Assembly: GCA_945885645.1 (NCBI GenBank)
Contig: CAMCYV010000117.1
Location: 1-5,056, forward strand
Reading direction: 5' to 3'
Length of the DNA: 5,056 nucleotides
From: Bifidobacterium breve
GTDB lineage: Bacteria > Actinomycetota > Actinomycetes > S36-B12
A program made the translations under genes and the position numbers. The notes beneath the pieces were generated by a model. The model searched no databases and was not told where the DNA came from. It was given only the letters and a program-made list of their open reading frames with translations. This document shows, in pieces, positions 1-5,056 of this stretch (positions are counted from its first letter, which is position 1; each line of letters opens with the position of its first letter).

Positions 1-414
1 CCGATCTCATTAGCGCCAGGTGAGAGTGTTTACATTCCCGCAGGCATCCCCCACAGTTACATTGCGGGAACAGGCATTGAGGTTATGACTTCCTCGGACA
101 ACGTCCTGCGACTTGGACTCACCCCCAAACCGATTTATGCCGAGTTGGCATTGCGCGCACTTGAGTGCGAGGCTTTGCTGCCACCTGTAACTGATGCGCC
201 ATTTAGCGTCGAAGTTTTTGGGAATGAGTCCAGGCTTCCCACCGACATTGACGCACCTACCGGAGAATTCCGTTTAGTTCTATGTATCGAAGGAACGGCA
301 CAGATCCTTGACACCACTCTGGTCCCCGGACAAGCTGCAGTGTTAACCGCCGTTGAACCTAAGGCCGCAATCTCGGTGGCCGGCCGCTGCGCAATCATTA
401 GGATGAAGTCATGA
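1..414 (+). CDS. manA: Mannose-6-phosphate isomerase, class I (3' part, 5' end outside window)
   Basis: This is the C-terminal 137 residues of a type I phosphomannose isomerase, a zinc-dependent cytoplasmic cupin enzyme that interconverts mannose-6-phosphate and fructose-6-phosphate. The frame is open from base 1 and ends at TGA 412-414. In the fragment, residues 5-20 carry the family stretch APGESVYIPAG..HSY, whose His18 matches the last zinc ligand of the family. Residues 32-43 carry SDNVLRLGLTPK, whose Arg37 matches the catalytic arginine. The His-to-Arg spacing of 19 residues equals that of the Candida enzyme (His285, Arg304). The remaining ~90 residues form the weakly conserved C-terminal cupin half, ending in IIRMKS. 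An internal ATG at 85 would remove the metal and catalytic motifs, so it is not the true start. The gene overlaps the downstream transporter gene by four bases. The identity is firm; the 5' end and full length cannot be seen. Confidence 0.9.
   Translation, partial: PISLAPGESVYIPAGIPHSYIAGTGIEVMTSSDNVLRLGLTPKPIYAELALRALECEALLPPVTDAPFSVEVFGNESRLPTDIDAPTGEFRLVLCIEGTAQILDTTLVPGQAAVLTAVEPKAAISVAGRCAIIRMKS
400..403 (+). promoter_or_regulatory. Ribosome binding site for the transporter gene, inside manA
   Basis: AGGA lies seven bases before the ATG at 411, within the last codons of manA. With the ATGA stop/start overlap, it supports initiation at 411 and suggests translational coupling to manA. Confidence 0.6.
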
Positions 415-1373
415 GCACCGAGGGTGGCATCAAAGCCATAATCGCGGCGCTGATGGCAAATATCGGAATTGCAATAAGTAAATTTCTTGCATTTGCTTTC
501 ACTGGGTCATCTTCAATGCTCTCGGAGGCTATACACAGTGTTGCTGATTCGGGAAACCAAATTTTGTTGTTGGTCGGAAATAAGCGCTCAAAGAAGCAGG
601 CCGATGAAAGTCATCCATTTGGTTACGGCAGACGGCGATACGTGTATGGATTCATCGTCGCAATTGTTCTGTTTCTCATTGGCGGATTGTTTTCACTTTA
701 TGAAGGAATTCACAAGTGGCAGCACCCCGAACCTCTAAATGATTGGTGGATCGCTGTACTTGTTTTGGTGATCGCGATCGGGCTCGAGAGCTACTCATTT
801 CGCACTGCACTACGCGAAGCGAATAAATCGCGTGGAAAGCGTTCACTATTTAGATTTGTAAAGGACGCTCGCCAACCTGAGCTCCCGGTCATTCTGCTGG
901 AGGACGCTGGCGCCCTCACCGGTCTTGTCCTAGCACTTCTCGGTGTGGGTGCGGCGGTGATCACAGGTGATGGTCGCTTTGATGCTCTGGGAGCAATGGG
1001 AATTGGCGCGTTACTGATTGTTATCGCGATTTTCCTTGCCATCGAAATGACCGCGATGCTCGTCGGCGAGAGCGCCCTACCCGAGGAAGTCGCGGCTATT
1101 CGAAAGGCACTCGAAGACTCCTCCGGTGTTGAGCGAGTAATTCACCTGCGAACAATGCATGTTGGACCTGATGAACTGCTGGTCGCTGCCAAGATTGCAA
1201 TTCATGAATCTGATACTGGCGCACAAATTGCGCAGGCAATCAATGAGGCTGAAACGGCTTTGCGCAGTGCCGTGCCCAGTGCAAAGTACATTTTCTTGGA
1301 ACCCGACCTTGACCTTGGCCTCGATGCCGACAGTGCCGCGCCCGGCCTAGATGTTCAGAACCCCAACGACTGA
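411..1373 (+). CDS. Cation diffusion facilitator (CDF) family transporter, ZnT9-like variant
   Basis: This 320-residue inner-membrane protein probably exports or moves a divalent cation, most likely zinc, in exchange for protons. Six hydrophobic helices can be placed at about residues 7-30, 34-57, 79-100, 112-133, 158-184 and 192-217, followed by the CDF cytoplasmic domain (about 222-300, containing LRTMHVGPDELLVAAKI). Helix 2 has the hallmark SEAIHSVAD, with candidate metal ligands His42 and Asp46. HPFGYGRRRY (68-77) follows helix 2. Helix 5 has LPVILLEDAGALTG (158-171) instead of the usual HxxxD: Asp165 is kept, but the histidine position is Ile161 and Glu164 precedes the Asp. This LLED form is, to my knowledge, shared by a CDF subgroup that includes eukaryotic ZnT9/SLC30A9. 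The start overlaps the manA stop (ATGA), so the two genes are probably one operon. The family is sure; the metal and direction of transport are inferred. Confidence 0.9.
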   Translation: MSTEGGIKAIIAALMANIGIAISKFLAFAFTGSSSMLSEAIHSVADSGNQILLLVGNKRSKKQADESHPFGYGRRRYVYGFIVAIVLFLIGGLFSLYEGIHKWQHPEPLNDWWIAVLVLVIAIGLESYSFRTALREANKSRGKRSLFRFVKDARQPELPVILLEDAGALTGLVLALLGVGAAVITGDGRFDALGAMGIGALLIVIAIFLAIEMTAMLVGESALPEEVAAIRKALEDSSGVERVIHLRTMHVGPDELLVAAKIAIHESDTGAQIAQAINEAETALRSAVPSAKYIFLEPDLDLGLDADSAAPGLDVQNPND

Positions 1374-1585
1374 AGGGTGCCGAAAGGGAATTCTCGGGCA
1401 GGATTGGGGTGTGCCGACGTGCGGATAGGTGGATATCTGGCAGAATAAGGGAAGCCACGCAGCCGGAGCCCTGGAATTTGTTGTGGAAAACCAATTATTT
1501 CGCACCTACTTTGTTTCCGCCATGCACCATTCACGAGGCGTGGAAAGTGGGTGTGAAGAAATCCGCAGATAACAAAGGAGCTTCA
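1374..1585 (+). other. Leader region between the transporter gene and ahcY
   Basis: These 212 bases contain no recognisable gene. The ahcY frame stays open upstream to a GTG at 1409, but the 59 extra residues resemble no SAH hydrolase N-terminus, and the well-placed ribosome binding site favours ATG 1586. I looked for the SAH riboswitch core (GAGGAGCGCTGC-like) and did not find it. A weak hairpin is possible: TTTCC 1514-1518 with GGAAA 1542-1546 and GCC 1519-1521 with GGC 1537-1539. TACTTT at 1507-1512 resembles an actinobacterial -10 box, but no convincing -35 box is spaced properly from it. No clear terminator follows the transporter gene, so read-through into ahcY is possible. Confidence 0.5.
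1574..1580 (+). promoter_or_regulatory. Ribosome binding site of ahcY
   Basis: AAAGGAG is a near-perfect Shine-Dalgarno sequence five bases before ATG 1586. It decides the start: the frame is open further upstream, but no comparable site precedes the earlier GTG at 1409. Confidence 0.85.
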
Positions 1586-3067
1586 ATGGCAAACGCCGCA
1601 ACCGGTCAAGGAAGTGTTTTCAAGGCCGACGGTACCCCTGATTTTAAGGTCGCCGACCTCAATCTTGCCGAATTTGGACGAGATGAAATCCGTCTGGCCG
1701 AGCACGAAATGCCAGGCTTAATGGCAATGCGTGAAAAGTTCGGTGCTACCAAGCCACTGACGGGGGCTCGGATCACCGGCTCCCTTCACATGACCATTCA
1801 AACAGCCGTGTTGATCGAGACACTGGTTGAGTTAGGTGCCGATGTCCGTTGGGCATCTTGCAATATCTTCTCCACTCAAGATCATTCAGCCGCCGCGGTT
1901 GTTGTCGGCCCTAATGGCACCGTTGATAGTCCATCGGGTGTTCCTGTCTATGCGTGGAAGGGCGAGTCTTTGCCCGAGTACTGGTGGTGCACCGAGCAGA
2001 TCCTGATGTGGCCAGACGGCAAGGGACCCAACATGATCCTTGATGACGGTGGAGATGCAACTCTGCTCGTGCATAAGGGAACAGAATTCGAAGCAGCTGG
2101 GGTTGTCCCGAAGCCTGATGAAAACACATCCGAGGAGTACACGGTTGTGCTTGAAACGCTGGCTCGTACCCTCACTGAAGATTCACAGCGTTGGACAAAT
2201 GTTGGTGCCGGAATCATCGGCGTCACCGAAGAAACCACAACTGGTGTTCATCGCCTCTATGAGATGTTCCGTGAAGGAACATTGTTGTTCCCAGCCATCA
2301 ACGTCAATGACTCTGTCACCAAGAGCAAGTTCGACAATAAGTACGGCTGTCGTCATTCCCTCGTTGACGGAATCAACCGGGCAACCGACGTTCTCATCGG
2401 TGGCAAGGTTGCAGTCATCGCAGGATACGGAGACGTTGGCAAAGGCTCAGCAGATTCACTTCGTGGACAGGGCGCTCGCGTTATTGTCACCGAAGTTGAT
2501 CCAATTTGCGCCATGCAAGCTGCCATGGACGGTTACCAAGTCGCAACGATCGAAGACGTTATTGACAAGGCTGACATCTTTATCACGGCAACGGGTTGCT
2601 TCGACGTCATCACGGCCGAGCACATGTCAAAGATGAAGCACCAAGCCATAGTCGGCAATATTGGTCACTTCGACAATGAGATCGACATCGTGGGTCTTGC
2701 TAAGTTCCCCGGAATCAAGCGCAAGACAATCAAGCCACAGGTTGACGAATGGACGTTCCCCGATGGTCACTCGATCATCATGCTTTCCGAGGGTCGCTTA
2801 CTCAACCTCGGAAATGCGACAGGGCATCCATCCTTCGTCATGAGCAACTCATTCACCAACCAGGTACTCGCTCAGATCGAGTTGTTTACCAAGAGTGATG
2901 AATACGCTCTCGGTGTCCACGTTCTACCGAAGCACCTTGACGAAATGGTTGCTCGCTTGCATCTTGATGCACTGGGTGTGCACCTGACCGAGTTGACTAA
3001 GCCACAGGCTGAGTACCTCGGACTTGATGTGGCGGGCCCTTACAAGCCAGAGACCTACCGCTACTAG
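1586..3067 (+). CDS. ahcY: S-adenosylhomocysteine hydrolase (adenosylhomocysteinase)
   Basis: This cytoplasmic NAD-dependent enzyme (493 residues, normal for bacterial forms) reversibly splits S-adenosylhomocysteine into adenosine and homocysteine, relieving product inhibition of methyltransferases and feeding the methionine cycle. The N-terminal substrate domain holds signature 1, SCNIFSTQDHSAAAV (91-105), then WWCTEQ (133-138), ILDDGGD (151-157) and EETTTG (215-220). The segment after ILDDGGD (about 158-185) includes the insert seen in bacterial and plant enzymes but not in the human one. TKSKFDNKYGC (245-255) supplies Lys246, Asp250, Asn251 and Cys255, which align with human Lys186, Asp190, Asn191 and Cys195. 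The NAD-binding Rossmann signature is GKVAVIAGYGDVGKG (273-287), and GHFDNEID (360-367) carries the conserved His361. The C-terminus KPETYRY provides the conserved Lys487 and Tyr491 that reach the neighbouring subunit's cofactor in tetramers. All key residues are present. Transcription probably ends at the hairpin at 3107-3144. Confidence 0.98.
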   Translation: MANAATGQGSVFKADGTPDFKVADLNLAEFGRDEIRLAEHEMPGLMAMREKFGATKPLTGARITGSLHMTIQTAVLIETLVELGADVRWASCNIFSTQDHSAAAVVVGPNGTVDSPSGVPVYAWKGESLPEYWWCTEQILMWPDGKGPNMILDDGGDATLLVHKGTEFEAAGVVPKPDENTSEEYTVVLETLARTLTEDSQRWTNVGAGIIGVTEETTTGVHRLYEMFREGTLLFPAINVNDSVTKSKFDNKYGCRHSLVDGINRATDVLIGGKVAVIAGYGDVGKGSADSLRGQGARVIVTEVDPICAMQAAMDGYQVATIEDVIDKADIFITATGCFDVITAEHMSKMKHQAIVGNIGHFDNEIDIVGLAKFPGIKRKTIKPQVDEWTFPDGHSIIMLSEGRLLNLGNATGHPSFVMSNSFTNQVLAQIELFTKSDEYALGVHVLPKHLDEMVARLHLDALGVHLTELTKPQAEYLGLDVAGPYKPETYRY

Positions 3068-3088
3068 AAAAACTGCTACTAAAAAACT
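3060..3088 (+). repeat. Imperfect tandem repeat spanning the ahcY stop codon
   Basis: Unit 1 (3060-3074, GCTACTAGAAAAACT) is followed directly by unit 2 (3075-3088, GCTACTAAAAAACT). They differ by one deleted or changed base. The repeat copies the last tyrosine codon and stop: after TAG at 3065 the same frame reads AAA AAC TGC TAC and then TAA at 3080. It looks like a local slippage duplication and supplies a second in-frame stop. Confidence 0.75.
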
Positions 3089-3106
3089 CGTAATTACTGC
3101 ATTTTG

Positions 3107-3155
3107 TGCGGGGTAAGTACTCGTAAGTGGGTATTTGCCCCGCATTTGCATTTCT
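3107..3155 (+). terminator. Intrinsic terminator after ahcY
   Basis: TGCGGGG (3107-3113) pairs perfectly with CCCCGCA (3138-3144). The stem continues with TAAGTAC (3114-3120) against GTATTTG (3131-3137), with two G-U wobbles, giving a 14-base-pair stem and a ten-base loop (3121-3130). A T-rich tail TTTGCATTTCT follows. The tail is interrupted, so efficiency is uncertain. The opposite strand lacks a T tract after the hairpin, so it should act on the + strand only. Confidence 0.75.
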
Positions 3156-3168
3156 GGCATGTCCGGGC

Positions 3169-3197
3169 TTGTGGGTGCGACGCGAGGGTGACAACAT
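3169..3197 (+). promoter_or_regulatory. Possible mtrA promoter (weak)
   Basis: TTGTGG (3169-3174) and CAACAT (3192-3197) are 17 bases apart and each match three of six sigma-70 consensus positions. A start about seven bases downstream would fall at the A of ATG 3204, giving a leaderless transcript, which is common in Actinobacteria. The position right after the terminator argues that mtrA needs its own promoter, but the boxes are poor and could be chance. Confidence 0.3.
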
Positions 3198-3203
3198 AGG
3201 GGG

Positions 3204-3920
3204 ATGAGCATTGTGGGTGCAGGTTCGCGCACTGACGCTGGGGCACGTGGCAGAGTTCTCGTCGTCGACGACGATATCGCCCTGTCGGAGATGCTTGGGA
3301 TTGTGTTACGCGGGGAAGGCTTTGACCCGGTCTTTTGTTCAAATGGATCTGACGCATTGCGAGTTTTCCGGGAAAGTAGACCGGACATCGTTCTTCTCGA
3401 TTTAATGCTTCCCGGCAAAGATGGCGTTGATGTATGTCGACTCATTCGCGCAGAGTCGGGAACCCCTATCGTCATGTTGACGGCGAAAAGCGACACGGTT
3501 GACGTCGTGGTGGGTTTAGAAGCCGGTGCTGATGACTACATAGTCAAACCTTTCAAACCTAAGGAACTCGTTGCCCGCATTCGGGCCAGAGTCCGAAGAA
3601 ATGAAGAGCCAGCCATAACAGGATTGCAGATCGGCGATCTAAAGATTGATGTCACGGGACATTCTGTGCGGCGTGGCGAGGAGAGCCTTTCGCTGACACC
3701 ACTTGAATTCGACCTGCTGCTATGCCTTGCACGTAAACCGGGTCAAGTGTTCACACGTGAGTCTTTACTCGAGGAGGTATGGGGGTACCGGCACTCAGCA
3801 GACACCCGACTTGTCAATGTTCACGTTCAGCGGCTACGCGCGAAGATCGAACATGACCCTGAACGCCCCGATATTGTTTTGACGGTTCGTGGTGTGGGCT
3901 ACAAAGCTGGCCCCCTGTAG
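3204..3920 (+). CDS. mtrA: MtrA, DNA-binding response regulator (OmpR/PhoB family)
   Basis: MtrA is the cytoplasmic transcription factor of the MtrAB system, which in studied actinobacteria controls cell wall hydrolases, division, replication-linked genes and osmotic response. The 238-residue protein has a receiver domain (about 16-130) with acidic residues Asp22-Asp24, phospho-acceptor Asp66 in LLDLMLPG, Thr93 in MLTAK and Lys115 in VKPFKPKELVAR. A winged-helix domain (about 140-236) follows, with LTPLEFDLL, VFTRESLLEEVWGYRH, a recognition helix in DTRLVNVHVQRLRAK (200-214), and the C-terminus TVRGVGYKAGP. Long stretches are nearly identical to mycobacterial MtrA from memory, so this is the orthologue rather than another PhoB-like regulator. 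The N-terminus carries about ten extra residues. AGGGGG touches ATG 3204 directly but lies nine bases before GTG 3213, so the true start may be 3213. mtrB follows after 15 bases. Confidence 0.96.
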   Translation: MSIVGAGSRTDAGARGRVLVVDDDIALSEMLGIVLRGEGFDPVFCSNGSDALRVFRESRPDIVLLDLMLPGKDGVDVCRLIRAESGTPIVMLTAKSDTVDVVVGLEAGADDYIVKPFKPKELVARIRARVRRNEEPAITGLQIGDLKIDVTGHSVRRGEESLSLTPLEFDLLLCLARKPGQVFTRESLLEEVWGYRHSADTRLVNVHVQRLRAKIEHDPERPDIVLTVRGVGYKAGPL

Positions 3921-3938
3921 CGTGATTTCACGACCGTG
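3921..3938 (+). repeat. Short palindrome in the mtrA–mtrB gap reaching the mtrB start
   Basis: CGTGATTTCACG (3921-3932) is an inverted repeat (CGTGA/TCACG around TT). The CACG half at 3929-3932 could instead pair with CGTG at 3935-3938, which contains the proposed GTG start codon. The stems are only four to five base pairs, so an RNA role is weak; a protein-binding operator or chance are equally possible. Confidence 0.4.
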
Positions 3939-5056
3939 AGAATTTTCTATTTATTGACGGCCCCCTTGCGTGGGGGTAGGAAGATTTGGCGCCGTTCGCT
4001 ACTTTTTCGCGTCACAGCCTCAACTTTGGTCTTGAGTGCCATAGTGGTGACAATCCTGGGTTTTTCGCTTCTATCGCGGGTAACGACCGGGCTCCTGGAT
4101 TCAAAAGATCGTTCGGCAATTAGTGAAGCAACATCTGGTTTAGGCGAGGCTCAACGATTACTTGATGCAGCCAACACAGGTCCGGCAACTCCTTCGGCAG
4201 CACGGTTGGTTGACAGTGTGATTGCAACTTTGGGAGCACGCTCGGGATCGCCTTCTGCATTTGATGTCCTGTTGCTTGCAACTGATGCAAACTCGAATGC
4301 ACCCGAGCGTGGGACAAACTTGGTGGCTGTTTCGAGTATCCCCGATGAATTGCGGGAATCGATTGCTTCAACAAAGCGACAGTCATGGACCTATGCCCCC
4401 ATTGTCTTCTTAGATGGCAGGAGTGCACCAGGTTTGATAGTCGGTGCACCACTTACCGTCCCAACGGTTGGACCTTATGAGTTGTATTACCTGTTTAACC
4501 TCGATCAAGAACAAGAAACTCTCGACCTCGTCTCGAGCGCCGTTTTGGGTACTGGAATCGTCCTAGTGATCTTGGTAGCCGGCGTAACCTGGCTGGTTAC
4601 CCGACAAGTGGTAGTCCCGGTGCGTGAAGCAGCGCGCATTGCCAGGCGTTTCTCTTCGGGAAAATTGAATGAACGTATGCAGGTGAAAAAAGAGGATGAC
4701 CTTGCACAGTTAGCGACCTCATTTAACGAGATGGCGAAGAATTTAGCAACCCAGATTCGCCAGTTGGAACAACTCTCACTTCTGCAGCAGAGATTCGTCT
4801 CCGACGTTTCCCACGAGTTACGCACACCATTAACGACCATTCGTATGGCCGCTGATGTCATGTATGAGGATCGAGGTGCCTTTGATGCATCCAATGCGCG
4901 ATCGGTGGAGTTGCTCCAAGAACAGCTTGATCGTTTCGAGTTATTGCTGGTAGACTTACTTGAAATTTCGCGCTTTGATGCTGGGGCCGCCGTCCTGGAA
5001 AGAGATCGAACAGATCTTGTTCCCATGATCGAGCGAATAATTCACGCAACGGAGCT
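3936..5056 (+). CDS. mtrB: MtrB, membrane sensor histidine kinase (3' end outside window)
   Basis: MtrB is the sensor kinase that phosphorylates MtrA. The visible 373 residues start with GTG and run open to the window edge. In order: a short basic cytoplasmic N-terminus containing WRRSLLFRV (18-26), helix 1 (about 26-47), an extracytoplasmic sensor region (about 48-199) with the MtrB-like segment YELYYLFNLDQEQ, helix 2 (about 200-222), a HAMP linker (about 222-276) beginning TRQVVVPVREAARIA, and the HisKA dimerisation domain with FVSDVSHELRTPLTT (287-301), whose His293 is the phosphorylation site. LLEISRFDAG (341-350) follows. The order and wording match mycobacterial MtrB closely. The ATPase domain lies beyond the window. 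No Shine-Dalgarno sequence precedes the GTG, so translation may depend on termination of mtrA 15 bases upstream; in-frame TTG codons at 3954 and 3966 are alternative starts. The family is sure, the exact start is not. Confidence 0.95.
   Translation, partial: MRIFYLLTAPLRGGRKIWRRSLLFRVTASTLVLSAIVVTILGFSLLSRVTTGLLDSKDRSAISEATSGLGEAQRLLDAANTGPATPSAARLVDSVIATLGARSGSPSAFDVLLLATDANSNAPERGTNLVAVSSIPDELRESIASTKRQSWTYAPIVFLDGRSAPGLIVGAPLTVPTVGPYELYYLFNLDQEQETLDLVSSAVLGTGIVLVILVAGVTWLVTRQVVVPVREAARIARRFSSGKLNERMQVKKEDDLAQLATSFNEMAKNLATQIRQLEQLSLLQQRFVSDVSHELRTPLTTIRMAADVMYEDRGAFDASNARSVELLQEQLDRFELLLVDLLEISRFDAGAAVLERDRTDLVPMIERIIHATE

Noticed and set aside
1374..1405. Intrinsic terminator after the transporter gene (TGCCGA ... 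TCGGGCA, about 1378-1400)
   Set aside because: The stem is short, needs a bulge, and is followed by GGATTGG rather than a T tract.
1451..1475. Cobalamin-riboswitch-like stretch (GCCACGCAGCCGGAGCC)
   Set aside because: Only a loose resemblance to the B12 box; the other conserved cobalamin elements are not visible upstream, and ahcY is not a typical target.
1409..1585. Extended ahcY start at GTG 1409 adding 59 residues
   Set aside because: The extra residues resemble no SAH hydrolase N-terminus, while ATG 1586 has AAAGGAG at ideal spacing and gives a normal length of 493 residues.
2924..3496. 190-codon reverse-strand open frame across the ahcY end and mtrA start
   Set aside because: It overlaps two strongly conserved genes, crosses the terminator and shows no recognisable domain; it is a shadow frame.
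4012..4020. GTCACAGCC resembling the mycobacterial MtrA-binding motif GTCACAGCG
   Set aside because: A single copy inside the mtrB coding sequence, without the repeated sites expected at a promoter; likely chance.
4505..5026. 173-codon reverse-strand open frame opposite mtrB
   Set aside because: The + strand encodes clear HAMP and HisKA domains here; the reverse translation is serine/arginine-rich low-complexity sequence typical of an antisense shadow.

Overview
The window looks like chromosomal DNA from an actinobacterium of moderate G+C content (roughly half G+C by eye). The main evidence is the pair mtrA–mtrB, the essential two-component system typical of Actinobacteria, lying downstream of ahcY and a manA-type gene. 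This is a conserved actinobacterial housekeeping neighbourhood; in Mycobacterium the order is sahH–tmk–mtrA–mtrB–lpqB. The moderate G+C would suit small-genome aquatic actinobacteria such as Microbacteriaceae or Nanopelagicales relatives, but that placement is inference only.

Layout, all on the + strand: (1) 1-414, the 3' end of a mannose-6-phosphate isomerase gene (manA), cut by the window edge. (2) 411-1373, a six-helix cation diffusion facilitator transporter whose start codon overlaps the manA stop (ATGA), so the two are very likely one operon. (3) 1374-1585, a 212-base leader in which I recognise no riboswitch. (4) 1586-3067, S-adenosylhomocysteine hydrolase (ahcY), complete, with a strong ribosome binding site. 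(5) 3068-3203, a short intergenic region with an imperfect tandem repeat that duplicates the ahcY stop region, then a long hairpin with a T-rich tail that looks like an intrinsic terminator. (6) 3204-3920, the response regulator mtrA. (7) 3936 to the window end, the sensor kinase mtrB, open at the 3' edge. mtrB begins with GTG and runs off the window. No stretch over 300 bases lacks a gene, and I see no tRNA, rRNA, CRISPR array or mobile element.

Working together: ManA links fructose-6-phosphate to mannose-6-phosphate for glycan and mannoside synthesis. The transporter probably moves a divalent metal such as zinc. AhcY clears S-adenosylhomocysteine so that methylation can continue. MtrB and MtrA form a membrane-to-DNA signalling pair that, in studied actinobacteria, controls cell wall metabolism, division and osmotic responses. 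The terminator separates the metabolic block from the regulatory block. tmk, which sits between ahcY and mtrA in Mycobacterium, is absent here. I found no previously undescribed system; the findings are modest points about gene boundaries, small repeats and a transporter motif variant.
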